Source of the DNA: Chromera velia
Lineage: Eukaryota; Sar; Chromeraceae
Direction: 5' to 3'
DNA: 39,963 nucleotides
NCBI GenBank assembly: GCA_018398765.1
Contig: JAHBMJ010000667.1
Coordinates: 1 to 39,963 of the forward strand
Within the stretch, counting starts at the first letter, position 1. Every line of letters starts with the position of its first letter. The position numbers were made by a program, and so were the translations under genes. Below the pieces are notes generated by a model. It saw only the letters and a list, made by a program, of their open reading frames with translations. It ran no database searches and was not told where the DNA came from. Below, in pieces: positions 1 to 11,348 of this stretch.

Positions 1-1297
1 CTGCTAAACAACCTAATGGGCTATCTATGTTGTTTCCTCTCTAAGACTTATCTAGCTAACAGTAAGCATTCTAAGCTAAAAAAGATGTTTGTTATTATAA
101 AGACACCTAAGAAACTTAAAGTTACATAAAATAAGTGTTTGCTAATTATGTGTAGCATAATAGTTTGGTTATCATAAATTTAAAAAACTTAATTACTATA
201 TTATTAATTAAGTTGTATTAACCTGTCAATGACACACTTCAAAAATAAAAAACAAATCGGATTTAAAGTACCATTCATGAAACTCGGAGCACGTACTTTA
301 TGTTTTTTTTTTTGTTTGGCTGATTAATTGGAGAGAGGGGATGATGTATACAGTATAAATATAGCATAAAATGTGATGTAACATTTCAGGTCCGACTTGA
401 GGGCAAAAGTCCATTTAAGAAGGCACAAGCCTATACCCGCAGGCAAAATCCGTGTGCATACTTCGCGGGTGCCCGCGTGCATAGTCCCCCGACCCCCCGG
501 CCCACGGCCCAACTGCGCACCGGCCGCCTTATCCCGACATCGTGAATGCATCTGTTGAACTTCCGATTCGCTTCGCCCATATGTATTCCCAACTGTTTTT
601 ACTCATGCCTTGTGTGGCGATGTACTCCGCTTTTTTACCCGTTCTTTTCATTTCGTAGCCTCATTTGATGAGACGCCGGGTTTCCTATTGGTTTACTGGT
701 CATGGGCGGGCCCTCCCATAAGTCAGCAAGCCGCAGTACTTACCTGCCTGGATATAGCTCTTATCTTTCTACTTATTGCATGTGTTTTTGAGCTGGTCTT
801 GCTTTTTAGAGGAAGCTTGTTTATGTACACGATATGGTGTTTCTTCTTGCTGAGCTTCTTACAGACTCCTATACGTTGTTGCCTTGAATTCTCCATGGAG
901 ACTACCTATGTGCGTGCTTGGCCATTAGTATGTGTATATGTATACATATATTTGGGTTTATATCTACTACTTATTTGCCTCATCGTTTCATATAGCTAAA
1001 ACTTCTATATGTATGTTCTTGTCTGGCCAGACTTCAACTTCCAGCTGGCTGAGCATGGCCTCAACATCCCTCGCCAATATGCTGCTTTATTAGAGTCAAT
1101 CATCCCATGTGTAATCGATCACATTTCTTTGTTCATACATTGCCATACAGGCTTCCCCTAACACAACTTGAATGTCTGCGTATTGAGGATCTCAGGTCAG
1201 CATGGTTTTAGAGATTTTTTCTGCTTTTCAGCGAGGCTAAGTTCTTCCAAGCCCTCGCACTCAGTTTCTTTTCCTGTTTGACTGTCTTAGGAGAGAT
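1..1297. other. no gene recognised
   Basis: AT-rich for the first 350 bases, then mixed composition. A 129-codon hydrophobic plus-strand ORF at 610-999 has no recognisable domain, and I see nothing that separates it from chance. Confidence 0.5.
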
Positions 1298-1600
1298 CAG
1301 GACCTCACACTCACTTCCGGAGCCCTCACACTCAGTTTTCTTTTCGTTCTTATTTGCCTTGTTCATGCTTTTATGTGCGATCGCGCATGATGCATGAAAA
1401 ATCAGGACCTCACACTTGTCTTACGGAAGCAAGACCTCTCACTCGCTTCCAAAGCCCTCATACTCAGTTGTTCTTTTCATGTTTACTCTTTCATGTTTTC
1501 ACGCGTGTTTTATCAGAGACCAGGACCTCACACCTGTCTCAGGGAAGCAAGAGCTTTCACTTGCTTCTTGCCCTCACATTCAGTTGTTCCTTTATGTTTA
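1298..1600. repeat. degenerate tandem repeat, about 105-118 bp period
   Basis: Three diverged units start with CAGGACCTCACAC at 1,298, 1,403 and 1,521. Each is followed by a GCTTCC-like stretch, a 'CCCTCACACTCAGTT'-like stretch and a T-rich tail. The short ORFs over it are frame variants of the repeat, so I call no gene. Confidence 0.6.
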
Positions 1601-1927
1601 CTGTTTGTCTTTTTTGTCAGAACAATCCTGTGGCGCACCCATGTATATGTAGATGTATGTTTTTGCCGGCCAAAATTTCGTTTTCTCTATCAATCTACTT
1701 ACCTCCCCCATCGTGCGATCCCCTCACTTTTTATGCTTTTCACACTTAAATCTTCTGTCACTAACTTCCTTTCTGGCTGACTTCCAGGTTGACTACAAAT
1801 TTATTCACATAAGAATAGCGTGACTGTAAGACCGAAACTCATGTGTACATCTGGCCCTCCCCGTTGTTTGTATGTGCAGAGTGAATCCGGACTTGTACGT
1901 TCGGCGAGCATTGCAACGACACATGTG

Positions 1928-3187
1928 GTCCCGATCCATACGACAATCATGGGGGTAACATGCCCTATCATGACCCCCATGATGACCCCATGATGCTTTC
2001 TCCTATCCCGGACTCATGGGGGCTTCATTCCGGACACATCCCGAACTCATGGGAGCACAGGTCCAACACGACGCAAGCGAGTCACCAAGGCGGCAAGAAG
2101 TGTTTTTGAGCACTAGATGGTTCCCCGAGTTCGATCCGCCATGCATGCAGACAAAGCCCGGCAACCATACAGGCCCGGCAAGCGCCCTTTCTCACAAAGC
2201 TAGCCCCCTGCCCGAACAGAACGAGCGCGCAAGCAAGAGAAGAAAGCTTCTGAGTGCATCTAGAAGCGGCAAGAAAGGGGAAGCCGCTGGTAGATGGGCA
2301 TTCTGTCCTGTTCTGGACGCAAAGTATGAAGGCCGATCGAGTATATCGATCTGGCTTTCAAAGTTTCGAAATTGAAAGACGTAGAAAGCCTTTTCCACCC
2401 TTTGCAACACAAAGACCAGCTTGTAGGAAGGTTTTTGAAAGGTTGCATGGCTTTCCGTTTCGACTGGCTCGCAATCTGCTTCCAGATTGAAGCCTGCTCA
2501 CTTTAGACAGAAGCTGCAAAGTCAGACAGACTGATAATTTGATTGCATGCATGCATCGCAAATTCGTACAGCACTTTGACGCACGCAAACAACACTTCGA
2601 CGCACGCGCGTTCAATGCTGCGTTGGGGGCTCGATGCATGCGTCACTGAGAAAAATCGGCTTTCAAAATCGGCTCCGCGAAAGCTCAAAATGAGCTCAAC
2701 AAGATACATATATACATTCATTCACACCCAGTCTGAATTGTTCTCGATATACAGGAGTGGCTGGGAAGCAGGTCCTTCCAGCAAACTGGTACAGTTCTCT
2801 TTCTACAAGACCCATAGACTCTGTTCTGTGTCCGGGTTTCACCTTTTGCTTTGGTTGTTGAGATGAGACCCTTTCGATGGGTCGAGTGTGGCCTCATCTC
2901 GAGATGGTGTGAGCAACACCTGTCTACCCCTCCAGCAGCACCTTTGTGACACCGAGTAGGCTTCTTGCTCTCTCCCCCGCCATGCTGGGCAACGTATCTT
3001 TCTTGTTTCTTTGCATTGCAGCCGGCCGCAGCCAACTTTGATGCTTCTGGGATTTGGTCTGCACATACTGTAAGCAGTCCCGCGCTCTAATTTCGGTAGG
3101 TGAAAAAGATGATGAAAAATCCTATCCCGGGGTCATGCCCCCATCAAATCGGCATGTTACCCCCATGATTGTCGTATGGATCGGGAC
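1928..3187. mobile_element. non-autonomous DNA transposon with long perfect TIRs
   Basis: Positions 1,928-1,964 and 3,151-3,187 are perfect inverted copies (37 bp, starting GTCCCGATCC). Both are flanked by CACATGTG (1,920-1,927 and 3,188-3,195). This could be an 8-bp target duplication. Because the octamer is palindromic, it could instead be part of a longer inverted repeat (44 bp from 1,921 and 3,194). The 1.26-kb interior has no transposase that I can recognise. Confidence 0.65.
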
Positions 3188-3194
3188 CACATGT

Positions 3195-3747
3195 GGATCC
3201 GATGTAGACGGCTCGCTATTGCCAGTCAGAGGCTCTCAGTCACGCATACTAAGGCACAGATCTGATCACTCTTACACCTTCAGGATGGGCTTGTGGAGGC
3301 CTGTATTTCATGTGTGAGATGAAGGAATGTGGCGGCTGATCCCATGGAGACAGCATTGATTTCATGCGTACATGCGGGGACGATATAGACACGTGACAAA
3401 ATGATTCAACATAGATGGTCAGATAAGCTAAGCGGAAGGCCTCTGCTCAAGTATTTTGAGGGGCACACCTGGTTAGTTTACTGCTTTCAGGATGGATGTG
3501 TGATAAGCAGTATTTCAGTAGTGAGGGCAGCTTTGTGTGGTGGAGACGGCACTCGTTGGTGTGGAGACAGTGAAGTATCATTCGAGACAAAGAGTGATAC
3601 AACTTTAAAAGGAAAAATTCTAACCTTCATACGATTTGCGGGGGGATTCCATGCTTCCAGCACTGCTTCCCCTTCATTGTTTGATCAAATGAAAAGCAGT
3701 TGAAATGAAATGAATTGAAGTAGATTGAAAAAATGATACACATGCAC
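3195..3747. other. no gene recognised
   Basis: Unique-looking sequence with only short ORFs on either strand and no domain that I can identify. Confidence 0.4.
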
Positions 3748-4360
3748 AGAAAGCGGTGTCCGTCTCCTCACTTTTCTTCCCGTCTTCTTTTCTCCATCTA
3801 CTACGTCTGGCTTCTTATGGCCACTCATGTTTTTCTTCCACCCTTCCTTCATTCAACTCTACCTTCGTGTTCTTTCCTTTCTTGCAGGCCGTCACCAGTC
3901 CATTTTCGGATATGACCTTCCTCACTGTTTTTCCTTGATCGGAGCGTTCTTGAACTTCCTTAGCAATAAGCATCAGGCCGTCTACTCACTTAGGTGCGTC
4001 CTGTCTGCTACTTGCTCAGGGCGTTCGACCCGCTGTGCCTTGTCTTTTCAACATCGTTTTGCTTCTTTCTTCTTCTCACGTACGAACAGTTTCCTGTCTC
4101 TTTTCTCCCCAATCGTTTGTTTATTGTCGCCTGTATAGAAGGCGGTGGGTCCTCCACTCACCTAGGCGCATACCCACTGCCCTTCATGTAAGTTCTGACT
4201 AAGCTACATGACAGGAGAACAGCGTTGGCTTTTCTAATTCCTTTTCATGAATTGTGTTCTTTTTCTTCCATTTTCCTTCACTCCTATGCGTTTTCCCTGC
4301 TCACTCCCGATTTCTGAGGTATAGAAAGCGGAAGTCTTTCGCTCACTTAGGCATGGTCTT
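3748..4360. repeat. degenerate dispersed direct repeats
   Basis: AGAAAGCGG-type motifs at 3,748, 4,137 and 4,323 are each followed by a 'CTCACYTAGGC'-like stretch. A further CTCACTTAGG copy lies near 3,980. The spacings are roughly 160-230 bp. Pyrimidine-rich sequence lies between. No coding function is evident. Confidence 0.4.
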
Positions 4361-5636
4361 ACGCTTCTTATAGAAGAAAACAGGCCTGTTTCCTTCCTTG
4401 TTCCTGATTGCTTTGAGCACGATTTCATAGATACACATGCAGTCACTCATGCAGCCCCTTCATTCCTTTCCGTCACTTATGGCGATTTGCAACTGCCAGT
4501 GGATTTGCCAACTTGACCGCAGAGGATAGCGAGCTGGCGTGGAGCGGACAGGCATGGGCGACAGAGGGAGATAGCAGTATTTGTCCATGAAGTGAGCGAA
4601 AAGAAGAAAAGACAATCAGAAGAGAAAAGGGAGAGAAACATGCCTACGACCAATCAAAAGAAGGAGAAATATCAGCGGCTGTAGAATGGTTAAGAGAGAA
4701 AAAGGTTTGAAGAAGAACAAGAGAGAGAGAGAGATCCACGCATGCTCTATCTGTCCTGTCACCTCTTTTCTTCCCCTTTGTTGGCTGATTCGTATTCATA
4801 TACATTATCCCCTCCATTCATGCATTTCCTTATTGAACGGCATATACACTCAAAGTATTGCTGCTTTGTCCCTTGCTTCAGTCATTCATTTGTTCGGTTG
4901 CTCATGCCTCATATGTTCATTTATGCTCATGTATTTGAGTTTGGCGCAATCATAAAGACATTTCCGACAAAGCGGCATGGTTCTACTCTGCTCTACTTCG
5001 CTCTACTTGTTGCTAATGGTATGGATAGTTATGAACACGCTTGCCCACCGCATCATACATCTGGCAATAGTCGACATTACTAATAGCCGTGACAGCTGGT
5101 TTACTGCTGCTCCTTTGACTGTTCCAATCAACAGTCAATTTACCCAGTGCATGCAAGGGAGACATGTCGAAGACTGAAAGCTCGCAAAGACAGGTCACGT
5201 AGCAGTTTGATCCTATCATGTGAACAAGAGAGGATACTGAAAAGAGAAGGAGACGATCGAACAAAAAGAGGTCAATTGCTAAAGAGAGTGAATGATGAAG
5301 AGCCAGAAAAAAAAACTACACAATGTATTCCGAATCCTTCTTCTGAGCCCCCTTCCTTTGTCACAGAAATGCCTCTTACCTCCCCCTTCCATTTTCATGT
5401 GCTGTCTTGCCGCTTTGTTTGCCTTTCACACTCGCTTCCCCCGTTTTCTTTGTATTGCAGATTCACTGTGCCTGCTCATGTACTGGCATGTTTTCATTCC
5501 CTGTCCTGTGCCACTTGCGTTTGTCTTCCATTCGTCTCCTCTGTTGCTGGCGGAATTGCTCGACCAGGTCAGGGCATGAGCAGTTGTTCTCATGACACCA
5601 CTCTGATTGGGCATATCCGACAAATTTGAGGAGGAA
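4361..5636. other. no gene recognised; downstream flank of the minus-strand retroelement
   Basis: This is where the 3' LTR of the minus-strand retrotransposon would be expected. I found no sequence here that matches the 13,330-15,500 side, so no LTR is called. Short overlapping ORFs only. A GA-rich run lies near 4,715-4,733. Confidence 0.4.
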
Positions 5637-5987
5637 CTAAGTGTTTCCTCTTCTATCTGTCTTTTTTTTGCACACTCGCTCTACTTTGTATTCTTCCCCT
5701 TCCTCAATTTGTTCTTCTCCGACTTCTTCACCTACTTCCAATTCAGCCTGCCTTGACGGTCCAGCTGCCATAGCCCCGTCTATAGCAGCTGGCTGTTCTT
5801 CCTCCCCCTTCTTCTTTCCTCCTTCCACTCCTCCCAGGGGGTGGGAGGAAGAGGCTGAAGAGCTAGCTGAAGCGGACGATGCAGGAAGTTCCCTTTCAAG
5901 CACTTGCACTTGTTTTTGCCCCTGCTTTGTTGCCTTCTCTGCGATTTCATCACTCGTTTTGAGGTTCCGACTATAGTAGGGTTTCAC
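5637..5987 (-). pseudogene. pol C-terminal low-complexity tail
   Basis: A 116-codon open stretch downstream of the integrase C-terminal domain. It is rich in Ser, Ala and Glu, with runs such as SSASASSSASSS and a Glu-rich segment, and ends with a basic KKKTDRRGNT tail. It is one frame off from the integrase C-terminal reading, which stops just upstream (TAG near 5,975). It looks like a hydrophilic tail of pol and has no catalytic motif. It may instead be a leader or 3' UTR open by chance. Confidence 0.4.
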
Positions 5988-6904
5988 CCGTCGTCTGCTT
6001 ACTACCTTCAGTTTCTGTGCCCCTGGTCTTTTGAGCCGCCAGGGTCGAGTTCAATCTCACTTGCTCAATCCGGTAAGACCCTTCCCACTTGGGTGCTAGC
6101 TTCTCGCTAACCCCCTTGTGTGAATCAATTCTTAGCCACACATACTGTTTCTCCTTATACTCAAATGGCTTATGCGATCCTCTTTTCCCTTTTTTTGCTG
6201 CTGCCTCTGCAGGATCCTTCTCATTTTGGCTTCAGCCGCTTTCTGCCAGAACTGCTGCTGCAACATAGATTCTTTTCGGACCGCCCTTAGGAGGTTGACA
6301 TAATCCTCTGCTAGGACCCCGGGTTGGTCCTCACTCAGGTTAGTCAATAGACGTGTGGGTTTGTTCGGGGAACGACCAAAAAGACAGAAGAAAGGGGACA
6401 TTCCGAGACCCTCATGCGTTTGTGTATTAAAAATGTATTGGGCAAAGGGGCAGTATAACGGCCAGTCCCGCTGGTGTTTCTGGATGTAGGCTGATAGAAT
6501 TTCCTTCAGCCATCTGTAGAACCGTTCAAGCCGGGCATTCGTTTGGGGGTTGTATGCAGTGGAGACTATACGGTGGGTATTGCACAAATCATAGATCGTC
6601 TGAATGATTGGATCAAAGAAGTTGCTTCCCTGGTCACTTAACAATTCTAAAGGTGCTCCCCACCTTAAAATGATTCTCTCAACGAGAGCCCTGGCAACCA
6701 TTGGGGCCTTCACATCTGTAAATGCTACTATTTCTGTCCATCAACTTGTGCAGTCCATCGCAGTGAGGATCCACTTGAACCATCTGCCCTCTATCTGATT
6801 GGACAGAACAAGTGGCCCCACCAGATCGACTGCAAACCTTTGGAGCGGTTCGGTGAGTAGTTCTTGGATCATGAATGTGTCTCTGTCTGCTTTCCGCTTC
6901 CTCT
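5973..6904 (-). pseudogene. Ty3/gypsy integrase core and C-terminal domain
   Basis: Integrase inserts the element cDNA into host DNA. The DDE catalytic triad is present: Asp in VDLVGPL (6,825-6,827), Asp in SDQGSNF (6,633-6,635) and Glu in ARLERFYR (6,525-6,527). The last two are separated by 35 residues, the D35E spacing of retroviral-type integrases. A stop interrupts the reading after AMDCTS. A frameshift near 6,170 leads into KPFEYKEKQYVWLRIDS and KLAPKWEGSYRIEQV, which resemble the C-terminal GPY/F-type integrase domain. The N-terminal zinc-binding part lies across the 6,913-7,986 insertion. Confidence 0.85.
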
Positions 6905-6912
6905 CTTGGCAT

Positions 6913-7986
6913 CTAGGGTCTGACACTTTGTGAGGGTATCCTAGGTTTAAAGTTAAGTTTTTCAATAAAAACTTAATTTTCTAATGTTTTAAAAGAGATT
7001 TTTGGAGCTCAATTTGCTAAAAAAGCTTAAAAAACGCTAAAATAGGGTTGAGTGGCTAAGGTTAGGGTAGGTTAGGGTAGCTTTAGATGAATTAAAAACC
7101 CATTCGCTATGTCAGGTTTAGAATTGGTTTGAAAACCATGGTCGTACCAGACTCAAACCTTCTAAACCTCTTCAAACCTGTCTAAACCTAGTTAAACTTC
7201 TGAAATCTGTATATGAATGATCTGTTAAAAACATATTTTGTACGTTTTTACTGGTAGGACCACGTCTGTGACACTCTGCGCATGAGCGTTTCAGGAAGGG
7301 GATACAGTCTTGCTCACATCAGCATTCACAGCAGCCGCTGCATTCTCCTTGTCCTGCCCCCCCCCCCTTTTTCTCTCTCTTCTTTCCCGGCACGATCTTT
7401 GTTTGCTTGATCGCCTCTCTGTGGAAACCACATACATGATTGAGGAATTTGGAAACCCACTGCACTAAACATTGATGGCGGCTTACGAATTGAAGATAGA
7501 GAATTGAAACAAGTTCACTGGGCGTTTGAAAAGGAAATTGCACCTCTGGAGAAGTCTGTTGAAATGTGAAAGAATGAAGGTAGCTTTTGTGTTCTTAACT
7601 TTATTCTACATTCATTAAATGATCGGTTTGTCTGATATTTCCTGGTAAAATACCAGCTTATGTTTGCTTTACATCTTCTCTGTGTTCATACAAAAGCTAT
7701 TTGGAACCAGGTTTAGACAGGTTTAGACAGGTTTGGTCAGGTTGGGGGATTAGGTTTGCAAACCGACGTCATAAGCGTTTGCGAACCTCAGAGGGCGAAT
7801 TAACTTTCCTATATATAAAAGGTCATGAGATTTAATTTAAAAAGTTGTGTTATCATAGGAATAAGGTCAGTTCATCCTAAAAAGCTTAAAAAACCATTTT
7901 TTAGAGTTATAGCTAATCAGAGTGACACATATCCCTAGGCTTTGTAATTAGAATATGTTTATTTTTTTTTAGGTGTCATACCCTAG
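6913..7986. mobile_element. non-autonomous DNA transposon with 8-bp target duplication
   Basis: It begins CTAGGGTCTGACAC and ends with the inverted copy of CTAGGGTATGACAC (14-bp TIR, one mismatch). It is flanked by CTTGGCAT on both sides (6,905-6,912 and 7,987-7,994). An 8-bp duplication is typical of hAT elements, although P and Merlin families also give about 8 bp and the terminus is not a clean hAT YARNG. The interior has no transposase. It carries inverted subterminal copies of CTGTCTAAACCT (7,178-7,189) and AGGTTTAGACAG (7,709-7,720 and 7,719-7,730). Confidence 0.9.
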
Positions 7987-8309
7987 CTTGGCATATCTTG
8001 CAGGTCTTTACGAACCTTTTTATATCAGCAAACATGTTCTCCTAGTAAAGGTCAGCCGTAAGGTCTCTGATCATCTTCTGTATTCCTGCATACCCAGCAA
8101 CCAGGCAGGTATGGTAGTTGCTGAGTGCCTCTTCCTGCAGTGTTTTTGGTACGATAGGCAAGAATCGAGTCCCTCTCTTATGCCCTGACACTGGGAACAG
8201 CATTCGTAGAAGGAGGCCTCTGTCCAGTGTATACATGCTGGACTGTACACGCAGTTATAAATCTACTACCCAATCCCCTCCCTCTTCCTTTCCTTTTTTA
8301 GCTAGGCAC
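7987..8309 (-). pseudogene. integrase N-terminal zinc-binding domain (HHCC), damaged
   Basis: The reading ALSNYHTCLVAGYAG is followed by FADIKRFVKTCKICQ, which matches the H-x(n)-H-x(n)-C-x2-C finger of gypsy integrases. First His is at 8,111-8,113 and the Cys pair at 7,991-8,002. The second His is replaced by Tyr (codon at 8,090-8,092), a single C-to-T change. A TAG falls after ADLY, where these proteins usually have Tyr or Trp. The insertion at 7,986 cuts the protein exactly at CQ. Beyond it the other half continues with CQERKRK. Confidence 0.75.
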
Positions 8310-9672
8310 TTAATAATCGGTTTCAGTGTTGGGTCTTTTCCTTGCTGCTCTATAAATTCCTTCCTTTCCCAAATATTCAGCAGGGAGGGCGGTGACGGGG
8401 GCGACTACGATTTCGTTTTTGATATCGGAATTGGGGTAGACAGGAGGCCACCCTTCATGTACGAACGGTTCTCTGGTCAGTCCGTCCGCATCCAGGTGAC
8501 TTCTCCCGGGGCAGTGCTCGACTGTATAGTTGTATATGCTCAGCTTCAAACTCCACCTGTGCAGCCGGGCATTGGTGTCCTTGAAGGAGTCTAGGTAGAC
8601 AAGGGCTTTATGGTCTGTAACCACTTTGAACGAAGCCCCATACAGATACTCTCGGTAGAGATGCACCCCCAATCTCTGAGATGGACCATCGAGCTTCAAC
8701 GGTGGTCAATCGGCAGCTCGCATATGAAATCACCCTTGCCTTCCCTTCCCTGTCTTCCTGCACTAGAATGGCTGCTACTGTAGTCAAACTTGCATCTGTA
8801 CGAAGGATAAACCGTTTTGTGAAGTCGGGATAGACAAGGACATCTGCGGAGGTCAGTATTTGTTTGAGTGCTGTGAATGCTTCCTCTTGCGGTGCTTGCC
8901 ACATGAAAGGGGTTCCCTCTTGTGTCACGTCCAGCAGTGGGGCAGTTGTGCCACTGAAGTTTGGGACAAAGCACCGGTAGTATCCACACACACCCATGAA
9001 GCTTTTTACCTCCTTTGTATTTTTAGGAGCCCTTGCTTCTGTGATGGCTTTGACTTTGTCTTCACAGGGACGCAGGCCTTCCGAGGAGATCTGAAATCTG
9101 AGATACCGGATTGATGACTGGCCAAATCAGCATTTTTCAAACACCAGTCTGGCGTTCGCCCCACTCAGTCTCTCTAACACTTTTCTTAAGTCGGCTAAGT
9201 GTTCTGGCTAGCTCTTGCTACTGTATAAGATGTCATCAATATATATGTGTGCGCAGGGAAGGTCGCCAACAAGGCGGTCAATGGTTCTTTAGAACTCTGA
9301 GAGGCTGATGGAGAGACCCATGGGGAGTCTCTTATGTTGGAACTGTCCCCACTTTGTGCAGAAGGCAAGTTTCGGTCGGTCTTAAATGCGCACTACTAAC
9401 TGAAAGAAAGCGGATGGAAGGTCCAGGAGCGAGAAAATCTTTTTGTTTTTCAGGGAAGCCAGTATTTTCTTGATGTCTCCTAAAGGCCAGTGGTCTCGTG
9501 CTATGACTTTGTTGAGGGCTCGAAAATCTACTGTGAGCCTGAGCTTCCCGGAAGACTTCCGCACAAGGCAGACGGGTGCCCCCCAAGGGGAGCGAGCAGG
9601 CTCAATAATGTCTTGCTTGATGAGCTGATCTATAAGCTCCTTTGCTTTCCCCTCTAAGGTATATAGGATTGG
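8310..9672 (-). pseudogene. Ty3/gypsy reverse transcriptase and RNase H
   Basis: The RT palm motifs are readable: RLTVDFRALNKVI, FSLLDLPSAFFQL, and the catalytic YIDD (9,232-9,243) in AHIYIDDILYSS. They are followed by the thumb and connection (SFMGVCGYYRCFVPNFS). RNase H-type sequence follows: RFILRTDASLTTVAAILVQE, VTDHKALVYLDSF and the DADGLTRE end. There are several in-frame stops (for example after VVRI, before RTIDRLVG, and after SKS and FEKC) and at least one frameshift near 8,700. Most of the stops can be derived from a sense codon by one transition. It cannot make a full enzyme. Confidence 0.88.
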
Positions 9673-10920
9673 CTATGGCTGAACATAAATCGGCTTTGCG
9701 TCTCCCGTGTCGATCTGTATTTCGGGCCCTCTAATTTTTCTGATATCTGTGGGTGTAGGGGCGAGGCAAGTGAATTCTTGTAGGAGGTCCCACAACTCGA
9801 CCTTTTGCTCTGGCGTGAGGTCTTCACTCTTCCACAGGGCCTCTTCAATGCTCTGGATGGCTTCTTCTGTTTGTGCAGATGTAGTTGGCTGTGAGAGAGC
9901 TGGGTTCGTTCTGTCAGGGTCTCCATCTACTTCTGTGACTAAGGTGAATATGCCAGGAAGGTCAGGTTGCACACTTCTGGGCTCTTCAGGGCTATTGGAA
10001 TGAGATCGTTTTAAGGGTTTTGCCTTAAAGGGCTCTATCCTTGTTCGTGTTTCTCCTTCTGAATCTGGTAGGGATACACATACCGAAACAACAGCCACAA
10101 GTATGAAAGGTTTTACCATGCATTTATATGCAGAACAGTTGCAGAGCGCCACTCGAACAGAGCGATTCACAATTTGCGACAGGGCTTCATGCACTCTCAC
10201 TCCCGTAAGTAGCTGTTCCCCCTGGGAGCTTATCAACGGAGACACGCACACCATGGTCCTATCAGGCATTGGAGTGCCTTCTGGAATTCTGACATCCAGG
10301 TAAGAAAGAGAATGGGAAGGGAGTTTTTTTGAAAAAGAGAGAGAGATAGAGAAGGGAAGAAAGCCTTTTTCCTTTTTTAGCACAGTCATTGGGGTCAAGG
10401 AGACAGGAAGAGGGGGAAGCAAGCCTAGCATAATCCCTGATTCCTTGAAATACAAGCAGTCTGGCTTAAACCCCACTCCTTTTATGTGAGAATGATAAAA
10501 ATCAATGCCCAAAATGCAAGCATGTCTGGTATTCCTTGTCACGTAGAATGTTTGCTTTCTTGCTTTATTTATGAAAACACGCAAGGTGATCATTCCAACA
10601 TTCTCTAGAGATTCCCCTCCTTCTCCTTTCAGCCTCATTAGCGATGAGTAGGTGCAATAAGATCCCCCATGCGTTGCATTCAGTCTCTCCAGGACCTCCT
10701 CCCCCATAGTTGAAACATCACTACCGGTATCGATCAATGCAAGAATCACGAACGTCTTTTCCAGGTTAATGCACATACCCATCCTGGTGACTGTGGGTTG
10801 GAGATTGATGTGAGCAACTAGGGCTTCTCCCTCTGGCTTGGTTGGGGCTAATAGAGGCGCCCGACTCTGCCGCTTCAAGGTAGGCGCATCAGTGTTTTTG
10901 CTCTCAGACTGGTATCGCAT
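9673..10920 (-). pseudogene. gag-pol aspartic protease region (415 codons open)
   Basis: The longest open stretch of this element. ALIDTGSDVSTM carries the DTG(S) catalytic motif of retropepsins, and ACILGIDFYH is the ILG-x-D conserved second motif, so it would cleave the Gag-Pol polyprotein. A long linker follows. Its C-terminal IQIDTGDAKPIYVQP runs to a TAG at 9,673-9,675, after which the same frame continues into RT. The stop therefore sits between protease and RT. It may be a C-to-T decay of a Gln codon or, less likely, a regulated readthrough site. Confidence 0.8.
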
Positions 10921-11348
10921 CTGTTGTTGAGGCCATCCCTGGAGGCGGTAGGGCCTGTATAGCAGGCCTGTCTGTAATCATTGGAGGGGGCAGTGGTAAA
11001 GAGTTCTCCACGACTCCCTTTGGTTGGAATACCTGCCGAGGAGGACTTCCTTGGGGAGGTGGGGGAGGCCACCAAGGCCCCGGCCTGAAACGTTGGTTGG
11101 AGAGACCATCTTGGAGAGCAAATCTCCCTATTAGAGGCCCCTCCCAGGGTCGCTTTCTGTTTGATCCGTTACTAAGTCTTGCTTGGGAAAATCAAAGGCC
11201 CTCTGTCGAGGGTCTGGGAAGTCCCGTCTAGGGGGTAGGGCTCTAAACACTGGGGGTCCCCAGCCAGGTGCAGCCCCATCCCTTCCGGGGCGCCCGGCCT
11301 CATGTGGGAAAGTCTTCCATCAATTCGATTCGACGGCAGCCGGGAGGG

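Noticed and set aside
610-999. 129-codon hydrophobic ORF
   Set aside because: Hydrophobic only because of T-rich composition. No domain, splice or promoter support.
8118-8594. 158-codon plus-strand ORF
   Set aside because: Antisense to the RT/RNase H and integrase readings, which carry recognisable motifs.
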